5,749 bases of DNA from Christensenellaceae bacterium. Lineage in GTDB: Bacteria > Bacillota > Clostridia > Christensenellales > Borkfalkiaceae. Of the stretch, positions 1-5,748 are shown one piece after another. The notes below the pieces were generated by a model. That model was not told the origin of the DNA and searched no databases. It worked only from the letters and a program-made list of their open reading frames with translations. Location: positions 1-5,749 of the forward strand of contig JAEDMA010000087.1 in NCBI GenBank assembly GCA_016295005.1, given 5' to 3'. The translations under genes and the position numbers were made by a program. How positions within the stretch are numbered: position 1 is the first letter of the stretch; each line of letters starts with the position of its first letter.

Positions 1-58
1 TCTCGAGATTTACATTTGCATGTATCTCTCTCTATCTATGCAGTTGTCAATCTACGAT

Positions 59-103
59 GCTTAACGACGGTTAAGCGCAAAACTTTTATACTTAAAAGTT
101 TGC
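59..103. repeat. two adjacent small hairpins downstream of the mutase terminator
   Basis: Two inverted repeats lie back to back. The first is GCTTAAC (59-65) and GTTAAGC (70-76), a 7-bp perfect stem with a GACG loop. The second pairs 77-88 with 93-103, giving an 11-bp stem with one bulged A at 81 and a TACT loop. Neither is followed by a clear U-tract on its own, and no gene is recognisable in bases 1-106. They may belong to the 3' end of a unit that starts outside the window, or be back-up structures behind the minus-strand terminator. The function is unknown. Confidence 0.4.
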
Positions 104-106
104 TTT

Positions 107-135
107 GAAAAAGGCTATCGAATACCGACAGCCTT
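107..135 (-). terminator. rho-independent terminator of the phospho-sugar mutase gene
   Basis: Read on the minus strand, AAGGCTGTCG (135-126) pairs with CGATAGCCTT (120-111) around a five-base GTATT loop. The 10-bp stem contains one G-U wobble and runs straight into a T-tract (112-108). On the plus strand that wobble would be an A-C mismatch and there is no T-tract, so the hairpin works for the minus strand. It lies about 130 bases past the mutase stop codon. The stretch between (136-267) is very AT-rich and holds no gene or other hairpin that I can see. Confidence 0.8.
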
Positions 136-267
136 AATATACTAACATTTATTTATTTTTTAGTCAAGTAAAAAAACAATTATTTTTCAATATTTTTAAA
201 AAATTTTCATTTTTCTTAAATCGTCGACATTACTATGACTCTACCGAAGAAAACCGATAAAAAACTA

Positions 268-1977
268 TTATTCGTTAAGCAATTTTTCGGTATTTTCCCT
301 GACTACGTCGAAAAGTTCTTCCGCAGCGGTTTTATCTGCGGCGGGAAGAGAATAGTAAACTTTGAGTTTAGGTTCTGTTCCGGAAGGACGAATACAAACG
401 AATCCGCCGTTTTCCAGTTCGTAATAAACCGCGTTCGCGGGCGAACAGTCTATTTTTTCCGTTTTACCGTCGGCGGTTTTTCTTTCGAGCGAAGAATAAT
501 CTCTGGTCGCGACGACTTTTATTCCGCCGAGTTCGGTTACCGTGGCGGCTTTCATCTTATCGACTACGGCTATCATATCTTTCATAGCGTTAAGCCCCGA
601 ATACTGTATAGAAACCGACTTATCGAAAACGTAACCGTATTTTGCGTAGAGTTGCTGTAATCTTTCGTAAACGCCGATATTATGATAAGTATAATAGCAA
701 ACGAGTTCTGCAAACAGCATACTCGCGACGACGGCGTCCTTATCTCTCGCGTGAGTTCCGCGAAGGTATCCGCAACTTTCTTCGAATCCGAAAATGAATT
801 TACGTTTACCGGTATCGTCGTACAATTTGATTTTTTCGCCGATATATTTAAATCCGACGGGAACGTCCATAATTTCCACGCCGTAATCGTCGGCTATAAG
901 TTTAGCCATAGACGTGGTAACGAAAGATTTTACCACGAACCCGTTTTTGTCGAGTTCGCCCCTTTCTTTCAATCTGCGAAGAATATAATCGAGCATAATT
1001 ACGCCGACCGCGTTGCCCGACAACGCTTCGAATTCTCCTTTATCGTTACGAATGGCGACGCCCAATCTGTCGCAATCGGGGTCGGTACCGAAAACCACGT
1101 CGGCGTTTTTAAAGTTCGCCATTTTAATTCCGAGCGAAAGAGTTTCTTTATATTCGGGGTTGGGAACTTCTACCGTGGAAAATTCGGTATCTTTAACTAT
1201 CTGCTCGGGAACGAGAGTAGCCTGTATTTTAAGTTTTTTGAAAATCGTGGTTACGGGAACGTATCCGCTGCCGTGAACGGGCGTATAAACGAGTTTTATC
1301 TTCTTGCCGACGGCTTTGACTTCCGCAGGCGAAAGAACGAGTTTAAGAATGGTTTTATAATATTTTCTGTCGATACGTTTGCTTACCGTTTTGATTTTCT
1401 TCGCGCAATCTTCGTTATACAGAATCTTATCGGACAAGCAATCGCCGATTTCGTTGATATAGTTGACGATTTCGGCAGTGGCTTCGGGCGACATCTGCGC
1501 GCCGTCTTCCCCGTACACCTTATAGCCGTTATACTCTTTGGGGTTATGGCTTGCCGTAATCATTATGCCGGCTACCGTGCCGAGAGTTCTTACCGCATAC
1601 GAAAGCATAGGAACGGGATGCACGTCGTTAAATAAATATGTTTTGATTCCGTTCGTCGCGAGAATCACCGCGGACGTCCAGGCGAAGTCCGCAGAACAAC
1701 GACGGGTGTCGTAAGAAATGACAACGCCCTTTTTCATTGCATCTTCGCCAAGTTTTTTTATATAATCGCTAAGCCCCTGCGTCGCGCGCGAAACGGTGTA
1801 CTTGTTCATCATATTCGTGCCGAGCCCGATTATGCCGCGCATACCTGCCGTGCCGAATTCCAGGTCTTTTCCGAACCGGTACTCTATTTCGTTTTCTTCG
1901 AGAGATTTGAGAACCTCTCTCTCCTTTTCGCTTATCTTTCTGCTTTCAAGCCAGGATTGATATATATCTTTATACAT
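268..1977 (-). CDS. pgcA: alpha-phosphoglucomutase / phospho-sugar mutase
   Basis: Cytoplasmic enzyme of the alpha-D-phosphohexomutase family, interconverting glucose 1-phosphate and glucose 6-phosphate and so feeding UDP-glucose, glycogen and envelope polysaccharide synthesis. At 569 residues it matches the long Bacillus PgcA branch. Visible motifs, in order: the N-terminal FGTAGMRG (residues 41-48); the catalytic loop TASHNPKEYNGYK, with phosphoserine Ser143; the metal loop DPDCDR (299-304, aspartates 299, 301 and 303); the sugar-specificity loop GFEES (397-401); and the phosphate-binding loop RPSGTEPK (530-537). All four functional loops are intact. The start is supported by an AGAAAGG ribosome binding site about ten bases upstream (around 1988-1994). 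The gene has its own consensus promoter, a long leader and a terminator, so it is probably monocistronic. A phosphomannomutase or dual-specificity role cannot be excluded from sequence, so the symbol is by family. Confidence 0.95.
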   Translation of the reverse strand: MYKDIYQSWLESRKISEKEREVLKSLEENEIEYRFGKDLEFGTAGMRGIIGLGTNMMNKYTVSRATQGLSDYIKKLGEDAMKKGVVISYDTRRCSADFAWTSAVILATNGIKTYLFNDVHPVPMLSYAVRTLGTVAGIMITASHNPKEYNGYKVYGEDGAQMSPEATAEIVNYINEIGDCLSDKILYNEDCAKKIKTVSKRIDRKYYKTILKLVLSPAEVKAVGKKIKLVYTPVHGSGYVPVTTIFKKLKIQATLVPEQIVKDTEFSTVEVPNPEYKETLSLGIKMANFKNADVVFGTDPDCDRLGVAIRNDKGEFEALSGNAVGVIMLDYILRRLKERGELDKNGFVVKSFVTTSMAKLIADDYGVEIMDVPVGFKYIGEKIKLYDDTGKRKFIFGFEESCGYLRGTHARDKDAVVASMLFAELVCYYTYHNIGVYERLQQLYAKYGYVFDKSVSIQYSGLNAMKDMIAVVDKMKAATVTELGGIKVVATRDYSSLERKTADGKTEKIDCSPANAVYYELENGGFVCIRPSGTEPKLKVYYSLPAADKTAAEELFDVVRENTEKLLNE

Positions 1978-2068
1978 AAAATTTAACCTTTCTTATTTAA
2001 AATAATGTTTATAACGAGTGTCGGCGAAAAAACGCATACGTCGATCTTTGTCGATTACGCAGTTTTTC

Positions 2069-2087
2069 GGTTACCTTAAAGGTAACC
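2069..2087 (-). promoter_or_regulatory. hairpin in the long 5' leader of the mutase mRNA
   Basis: GGTTACCT (2069-2076) and AGGTAACC (2080-2087) form a perfect 8-bp stem with a three-base loop. It lies inside the roughly 205-base untranslated leader between the predicted start of transcription (about 2183) and the mutase ATG. No long U-tract follows on the minus strand, only GAAAAACTG, so it is not an obvious attenuator. I compared the leader by eye with the common riboswitch cores I know and recognise none. It could be an mRNA-stabilising structure or a protein site. Confidence 0.4.
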
Positions 2088-2189
2088 TTTTAGTCTCCCG
2101 ACGGAAAAGAAACTTAACTTGCCGCCGTGATTTAGATAACCGCGACGTAAAAAGCAATTCGCCCTCCGCACGCACTTGTTAATGATAAC

Positions 2190-2218
2190 ATTATATACAT
2201 AATGCCCGCGTATGTCAA
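2190..2218 (-). promoter_or_regulatory. consensus sigma-A promoter for the phospho-sugar mutase
   Basis: On the minus strand TTGACA (2218-2213) and TATAAT (2195-2190) are separated by exactly 17 bases (2196-2212), a perfect vegetative promoter. The expected start of transcription is near 2183, about 205 bases upstream of the mutase ATG at 1977. No better promoter is visible closer to the gene. Confidence 0.8.
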
Positions 2219-2446
2219 AGATTTTTTATTTTTTTTTGATTTAACGCTTATTTTGTCGGATTATTACAAACATATCGCCGAGAGACCGCTTTTTTATAAT
2301 CGACCGTAACTTTCGCTTTAGTTACATATATAATACATATAATGTTTATATGCAGAAAATATAGGGTTTTATGCGCAACCGAAAGGCAAAGGATAAAAGC
2401 GTTTTACATTATATTTTATTTTTTTGCAAAAAACTTCCTAAAACAG
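2219..2446. other. AT-rich intergenic spacer between divergent promoters
   Basis: No convincing gene is visible here. The stretch contains long T-runs (2222-2237, 2415-2425), a small inverted repeat GTAACT/AGTTAC (2306-2311, 2320-2325) and several TATAAT-like strings (for example 2295-2300), none with a good -35 partner. A 46-codon reading frame starting at 2371 runs through the tRNA promoter into tRNA-Gly and is treated as chance. The spacer separates the back-to-back promoters of the mutase and the tRNA operon. Confidence 0.6.
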
Positions 2447-2475
2447 TTGACAATAAAAAATCATTTTGCTACAAT
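2447..2475 (+). promoter_or_regulatory. promoter of the tRNA operon
   Basis: TTGACA (2447-2452) and TACAAT (2470-2475) are spaced by 17 bases, a near-perfect sigma-A promoter. Transcription should begin around 2482, about 20 bases before the first tRNA, as expected for a strong stable-RNA unit. No promoter of similar quality is visible between the six tRNA genes, whose spacers are 23, 4, 8, 10 and 52 bases. Confidence 0.85.
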
Positions 2476-2501
2476 GGTTTAGCGTTGAAAAACGAATCCG
2501 C

Positions 2502-2575
<74 letters not shown>

Positions 2576-2598
2576 TTAAAGAATGCAAAGGCTTATAT

Positions 2599-2675
2599 GC
2601 ACCTGTAGCTCAGTTGGATAGAGCACCGGCCTTCTAAGCCGGGTGTCAGGGGTTCGAATCCCTTCAGGCGCACCA
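2599..2675 (+). tRNA. trnR(ucu): tRNA-Arg (anticodon UCU), one acceptor mismatch
   Basis: A 77-base cloverleaf with encoded CCA (2673-2675) and discriminator A2672. The anticodon stem CCGGC/GCCGG holds the loop CTTCTAA, with anticodon TCT at 2633-2635; the T-loop TTCGAAT is normal. The acceptor strands GCACCTG (2599-2605) and CAGGCGC (2665-2671) pair except at position 3-70, where A2601 faces C2669. All other arms are sound, so the gene is probably functional. Confidence 0.95.
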
Positions 2676-2679
2676 ATAC

Positions 2680-2757
2680 GGCGGGTGTAGCTCAGTTGGT
2701 TAGAGCGCGAGATTGTGGTCCTTGAGGTCGTGGGTTCGACTCCCATCTCCCGCCCCA
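2680..2757 (+). tRNA. trnH(gug): tRNA-His (anticodon GUG), two stem mismatches
   Basis: The anticodon GTG is at 2715-2717 in the loop TTGTGGT. The extra G at -1 (2680) and C73 (2754), the identity pair of tRNA-His, are both encoded, followed by CCA (2755-2757). The acceptor strands GCGGGTG (2681-2687) and CTCCCGC (2747-2753) have a T-T mismatch at 6-67 (T2686, T2748). The anticodon stem CGAGA/CCTTG has an A-C mismatch at 31-39 (A2712, C2720) and a G-U at 28-42. The D and T arms are normal. The gene lies four bases after tRNA-Arg. Confidence 0.93.
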
Positions 2758-2765
2758 TTAATTTT

Positions 2766-2840
2766 AGGGGTGTCGCCAAGCGGTAAGGCACTGGATTTTG
2801 ATTCCAGCATTCGTAGGTTCAAATCCTGCCACCCCTGCCA
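2766..2840 (+). tRNA. trnQ(uug): tRNA-Gln (anticodon UUG)
   Basis: A 75-base cloverleaf with the acceptor AGGGGTG (2766-2772) fully paired to CACCCCT (2830-2836), discriminator G2837 (typical of Gln) and encoded CCA (2838-2840). The anticodon stem CTGGA/TCCAG encloses TTTTGAT, with anticodon TTG at 2798-2800. No mismatches were found. Confidence 0.97.
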
Positions 2841-2850
2841 AAACACATAC

Positions 2851-2926
2851 GGTTCATTAGCTCAGATGGTAGAGCACGTGACTTTTAATCACGGTGTCCG
2901 GGGTTCGACTCCCCGATGAGCCACCA
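2851..2926 (+). tRNA. trnK(uuu): tRNA-Lys (anticodon UUU)
   Basis: A 76-base cloverleaf. The acceptor GGTTCAT (2851-2857) pairs with ATGAGCC (2916-2922) with one G-U, the discriminator is A2923 and CCA is encoded (2924-2926). The anticodon stem CGTGA/TCACG encloses CTTTTAA, with anticodon TTT at 2884-2886. It closely resembles the CTT gene downstream, which suggests an old duplication. Confidence 0.97.
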
Positions 2927-2936
2927 GAATAAGGTA

Positions 2937-2972
2937 CATTATTAAGCACACTTTTCAGTGTGCTTAATAATG
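2937..2972. repeat. perfect 16-bp inverted repeat between the two tRNA-Lys genes
   Basis: CATTATTAAGCACACT (2937-2952) and its exact reverse complement (2957-2972) enclose a TTTC loop. The structure fills most of the 52-base spacer between the two tRNA-Lys genes. Neither strand has a U-tract after the stem, so it does not look like an ordinary terminator. Possible roles are an RNase III-type processing site in the tRNA precursor, a partial terminator separating the last tRNA, or a small palindromic mobile repeat. The sequence does not decide between them. Confidence 0.85.
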
Positions 2973-2978
2973 CTAAAA

Positions 2979-3054
2979 GTGCCATTAGCTCAGTTGGTAG
3001 AGCACCTGACTCTTAATCAGGGTGTCCGGGGTTCGAGTCCCCGATGGCGCACCA
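2979..3054 (+). tRNA. trnK(cuu): tRNA-Lys (anticodon CUU)
   Basis: A 76-base cloverleaf. The acceptor GTGCCAT (2979-2985) pairs with ATGGCGC (3044-3050) with one U-G at 2-71, the discriminator is A3051 and CCA is encoded (3052-3054). The anticodon stem CCTGA/TCAGG encloses CTCTTAA, with anticodon CTT at 3012-3014. It differs from the TTT gene mainly in the acceptor and anticodon stems. It is the last gene of the operon, directly followed by the terminator, and is the tRNA closest to the accessory cassette. Confidence 0.97.
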
Positions 3055-3095
3055 AACGCAACTTTATTCGAATACCGAATAGGGTTGCGTTTTTT
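3055..3095 (+). terminator. rho-independent terminator of the tRNA operon
   Basis: AACGCAACTTTATTCG (3055-3070) pairs along 16 bases with 3076-3091, including two G-U wobbles, around the loop AATAC. A six-base T-tract (3090-3095) follows. The stem begins at the base after the CCA of the last tRNA. Confidence 0.92.
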
Positions 3096-3128
3096 CTATC
3101 ATAAATTTATAACTGCATTATAAGAAAT

Positions 3129-3153
3129 ACAGCCGAGAACAATTCTCGGCTGT
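3129..3153 (-). terminator. terminator of the methylase-nuclease operon, possibly bidirectional
   Basis: ACAGCCGAGAA (3129-3139) and TTCTCGGCTGT (3143-3153) form a perfect 11-bp stem with a three-base loop, ten bases beyond the nuclease stop codon on the minus strand. The minus-strand sequence after it (ATTTCTTAT) is T-rich but interrupted. The plus strand has a later T-run (3160-3164). Placed between convergent units, it can serve both. Confidence 0.7.
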
Positions 3154-3162
3154 TTGTGATTT

Positions 3163-4263
3163 TTAGTTGTTTGATTTCTTTCGATTATGTTCTTTGCAGA
3201 GCATTTGACAGTTTTCAATACTTGTCTTTCCACCTTCTGACCACGGCGTTATATGGTCGCCTTCCATTTCAGTATATTCATAATGTGTATTTTGCCTATG
3301 CTCATTTACGCAATAAGGGCAGATACCGCCTTGCCGTTCGTAAACCGTTCTTTTCTGACTTTCAGTAAACTGCCTAAGACTTAAATACTTTTCTTCGCCC
3401 GTTAAAACGTAAGAATAAATCCCTTTTTTATTCGTAACATCGTCGTCCATCATTAAATCGGAAATTTGCTTTTCTAATTGTATGGTGTCAAAAATTTGTC
3501 CGTGGAAACGGTTATATAACGCACCCCAATTTATGCCTTTCATTTCTCGGCGGTATTTTACAAAAGTACTCTCCACCCAAGTTATAACGGATAAGAAATA
3601 AGCCCACAATTCGTTAGCGTTAGGGTCGTGCTGGTGAATTGACATATACTCTTCTATTTTGCCGTCGTTAATCCACGAAATAGCCGTTTCAAGATAATCT
3701 TGCCGAATAGGAGAGCCGTTAACGTACTTATTTGCAAGGTTGTATGCAGCGCAATTAGACTTTGAAAATTTGAGTTTTGCGTTCGTCAGCCATTCACCCG
3801 TATAAACTGCGTTGCGTAATTCTTGGTCGGTTAACTTTTCGCCTGCAATATTGATTGTCTTGAACCATTCCAACTTTTCTAAATCGTTGCCTTCGCAGAA
3901 ATATACCATACATTTATAGTCAAGTATAGCGTTCTTTTCGGTATTTGTAAGATTATGAAAAGCCTTATTGTTCAACGAAAAATCGCCATTAACGTATTGA
4001 CAAAAACTGACGGTTCGCTGTTGTCCGTCCAACACTTCAAAGGTGCCGTCCTCGTTTTTTACCCAATACATAACGTTGAGCGGAAAGCCTTTGTTAACGG
4101 TATCAATCACGGCGTTGCGCTTTGTATCGTCATAGACGAATTCACGCTGATATTTAGGGCGAATATTGAGCAGTCCGCCGTAACCTTTTACGCCCTCTTC
4201 GGCATTATCTATGTAGCCTTCCGCAATTTCTCTTATTGTTATCTCGTGAAGTTCAATTTTCAT
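3163..4263 (-). CDS. DUF262-HNH protein, putative restriction nuclease
   Basis: A 366-residue protein with two parts. The N-terminal DUF262 (ParB-like) domain shows RPKYQREFVYDD (35-46) and the signature DGQQR (79-83), followed by a helical stretch with FKTINIAGEKLTDQELRNA (134-152). DUF262 is the nucleotide-hydrolysing half of GmrSD-type and SspE-type restriction proteins. The C-terminus is a canonical HNH domain: CPYC (315-318), GDHITPWSEGG (335-345), Asn351 and LCKEHN (355-360). It is a zinc-bound HNH with the second zinc pair Cys356/His359, and His337 is the likely general base. The ATG lies inside the end of the methylase gene (11-base overlap), with a GGGGG stretch six bases upstream (4270-4274), so translation is probably coupled. 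Inferred role: the cutting partner of that methylase. A modification-dependent or stand-alone phage defence role is the alternative. No transmembrane or signal segment is visible. Confidence 0.88.
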   Translation of the reverse strand: MKIELHEITIREIAEGYIDNAEEGVKGYGGLLNIRPKYQREFVYDDTKRNAVIDTVNKGFPLNVMYWVKNEDGTFEVLDGQQRTVSFCQYVNGDFSLNNKAFHNLTNTEKNAILDYKCMVYFCEGNDLEKLEWFKTINIAGEKLTDQELRNAVYTGEWLTNAKLKFSKSNCAAYNLANKYVNGSPIRQDYLETAISWINDGKIEEYMSIHQHDPNANELWAYFLSVITWVESTFVKYRREMKGINWGALYNRFHGQIFDTIQLEKQISDLMMDDDVTNKKGIYSYVLTGEEKYLSLRQFTESQKRTVYERQGGICPYCVNEHRQNTHYEYTEMEGDHITPWSEGGKTSIENCQMLCKEHNRKKSNN

Positions 4264-5320
4264 TATTATCCCCCAAAGTCTTATTTCTTATAATATATCT
4301 AAAATAGATTGCCTGTCCATTTATCATTGATAGATACTTGCCTGCTTTCTTTGTTTCTTCATTGTTTAATATGCTGTATCTACCTATTCCATCAATTATT
4401 TCAAACTGGTCAGGGTTAAATTTGTCTATAAATGTTATTGGTACACCCATTAAGCCATCATAATCGTACGGGATTTCAGTATACTTATTTACATTTATAG
4501 CATCATAGTTATCATATTTAGGATACTCTTCAGGGCTGTATCGTTTGTAGCAAGTTAGAAATTCATTGTGTTTTTGAACTGATAAAGAAGTAAACCAACA
4601 CGAAGTAGAAACCCTTACCATTTTTTTACCATCTTTAATTATGTGATATTGTTTACAATCATCTGGAACATAAAAATACATTCCTACATTAAATTTCGTA
4701 TTACCTGTCCTTATTCTATTTTCTTTAAATAATTTGAATATATCTTTGTATGTTAGCGCATTGGTATTACCTATAACTATGAAATCCTTATTATATTCAA
4801 TTATTAATGAAATATACTCTCTAAAAACAGAAAACGGTGGATTGGTAACTACTATATCTGCTTGTTTTAATAGCCCTATACATTCTTCCGAACGAAAATC
4901 GCCGTTTCCTTTTAATAATGAAAAAGTGTTATCTTTATTTTTCAAAAGATATTCCACGTCGGATAAATCTACTGCGCCGTCAGCGTTATAATCGTCAACT
5001 TCTGTAATTTCTATTTTATAAGCTCTGCGGTTTTTGTTGGGCGTGGTTTTATCATTACCTATAAAAGAGAGTTGCGTATACGCTACGGGGGAGTTATCGT
5101 AACTTGTGGCAATTAGTTTTTTTAAGCCGAGAAAATTGAAATTCATAGCAAAATACTTAAAGAAATTGCTTTCAAACGGGTCGTCGCAATTACAAAGAAT
5201 AATCTTATCTTTGAACTGCTCTTTATAGTATCGCATTTCATTTTCTATATCAGATAATTGAGTATAAAACTCATCATATTTTGCTCCGTCAGCTTTTCTT
5301 AAACCCAAATTTCCTGCCAT
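4253..5320 (-). CDS. EcoRI-family adenine-specific DNA methyltransferase
   Basis: A 355-residue N6-adenine methyltransferase that should transfer a methyl group from S-adenosylmethionine to an adenine in its recognition site. The N-terminus KYDEFYTQ (14-21), then ILCNCDDPFESNFFKYF (41-57) and GLKKLIATSY (65-74), are the conserved hallmark of the M.EcoRI family. The catalytic motif IV is NPPF (160-163). The C-terminal part keeps EYPKYDNYDAINV (265-277) and YDYDGLMGVPITFID (285-299). Residues 110-121 match a dockerin/EF-hand calcium loop. The length is slightly above the classical enzyme (about 326). The start is supported by an AAAGGA ribosome binding site (around 5328-5333) seven bases upstream and by family alignment. 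It is the first gene of the operon and its 3' end overlaps the nuclease. The coding sequence is AT-rich, down to 13 G/C in the line 4681-4740. Target specificity cannot be read off; GAATTC is only a guess from the family. Confidence 0.93.
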   Translation of the reverse strand: MAGNLGLRKADGAKYDEFYTQLSDIENEMRYYKEQFKDKIILCNCDDPFESNFFKYFAMNFNFLGLKKLIATSYDNSPVAYTQLSFIGNDKTTPNKNRRAYKIEITEVDDYNADGAVDLSDVEYLLKNKDNTFSLLKGNGDFRSEECIGLLKQADIVVTNPPFSVFREYISLIIEYNKDFIVIGNTNALTYKDIFKLFKENRIRTGNTKFNVGMYFYVPDDCKQYHIIKDGKKMVRVSTSCWFTSLSVQKHNEFLTCYKRYSPEEYPKYDNYDAINVNKYTEIPYDYDGLMGVPITFIDKFNPDQFEIIDGIGRYSILNNEETKKAGKYLSMINGQAIYFRYIIRNKTLGDNNEN

Positions 5321-5354
5321 AAATTTATCCTTTGTAAATACAATTATTTAATAA

Positions 5355-5384
5355 ATTATATCCCAAATGTATAATATTTTTCAA
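5355..5384 (-). promoter_or_regulatory. promoter of the methylase-nuclease operon
   Basis: On the minus strand TTGAAA (5384-5379) and TATAAT (5360-5355) are separated by 18 bases. Transcription should start near 5348, giving a leader of about 28 bases before the methylase ATG. A 6-bp inverted repeat, ATGTAT (5367-5372) and ATACAT (5384-5389), spans the spacer and the -35 box and could be an operator. Confidence 0.6.
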
Positions 5385-5419
5385 TACATATGTAATTTAT
5401 ATATTTAACAAATGTAGCA

Positions 5420-5444
5420 TATAATGTTATTGTAGGATAACATT
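5420..5444 (+). promoter_or_regulatory. -10 box and inverted-repeat operator of the XRE regulator gene
   Basis: TATAAT (5420-5425) is the likely -10 of the regulator gene; the -35 region (about 5397-5402) is poor. A perfect 8-bp inverted repeat, AATGTTAT (5423-5430) and ATAACATT (5437-5444), overlaps the -10 and ends one base before the ATG at 5446. The ribosome binding site AGG (5434-5436) sits in its six-base centre. A weak promoter overlapped by a dyad suggests repression by the HTH protein itself. CAAATGTA occurs twice nearby (5364-5371, 5409-5416) and may mark further half-sites. Confidence 0.55.
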
Positions 5445-5445
5445 T

Positions 5446-5748
5446 ATGGATTTATTAAAAAGAATAAAACAACTGCAAGACGAAAGGAATTGGTCAAATT
5501 ATAGATTATGTGACGAGGCGCAAATCCCATATGCGACATTATCAAATATGTATTCACGTAAAACCAATCCGACTTATACTACTTTAATTGCCTTATGTGA
5601 GGCTTTTGATATGTCCTTATCACAATTTTTCAATGAAGATGAAACAGCCTTTATCTTATCGGACGACGAAAAAAATTTGATTACTCAATACCGAAAACTT
5701 GATAAAAAAAATAAAATACCCGCGGGGTTCTTAGGAGGCAACCCCTAA
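5446..5748 (+). CDS. XRE/Cro-type helix-turn-helix regulator with atypical C-terminus
   Basis: A 100-residue frame whose first 65 residues are a standard XRE DNA-binding domain. The HTH core runs from NYRLCDEAQ (18-26) through the recognition helix around YATLSNMYSRK (29-39), followed by PTYTTLIALCEAFDMSLSQFF (42-62). Related clostridial regulators continue after LSDDEKNLITQYRKLDKKNK (71-90) with a short helix of the type ALLxLI; that is family recollection. Here the frame changes to IPAGFLGGNP and stops, exactly where the DNA turns from AT-rich to GC-rich palindromic (from about 5716). The C-terminus is therefore probably replaced by inserted or rearranged DNA, though the DNA-binding domain is complete. 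It is divergent from the methylase operon, separated by a 125-base control region. Inferred role: controller of that operon and of itself. It could equally be an unrelated orphan regulator. Confidence 0.75.
   Translation: MDLLKRIKQLQDERNWSNYRLCDEAQIPYATLSNMYSRKTNPTYTTLIALCEAFDMSLSQFFNEDETAFILSDDEKNLITQYRKLDKKNKIPAGFLGGNP

Noticed and set aside
682..1635. A 317-residue open frame on the plus strand (and smaller ones at 235-660 and 1013-1276)
   Set aside because: They lie antisense within the mutase gene, whose catalytic motifs are all intact; their translations show no recognisable domain and are codon-phase shadows.
1978..2189. A known riboswitch or T-box in the mutase leader
   Set aside because: No T-box sequence, specifier arm or terminator-antiterminator pair is visible and none of the familiar riboswitch cores could be matched by eye.
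2576..2791. A minus-strand frame containing GVEPTTSRTTISRSNQLSYTRR-type sequence, and a plus-strand frame 2713-2919
   Set aside because: Both are conceptual translations of the tRNA cluster. This kind of sequence is a well-known spurious protein entry arising from tRNA genes.
2937..2972. The tRNA-Lys spacer hairpin as a classical rho-independent terminator
   Set aside because: No T-tract follows the stem on either strand and another tRNA gene begins seven bases later.
3955..4293. Plus-strand open frames at 3156-3368, 3955-4293 and 4734-4991
   Set aside because: They are antisense to the nuclease and methylase genes, which have clear domains; no start signals or known motifs support them.
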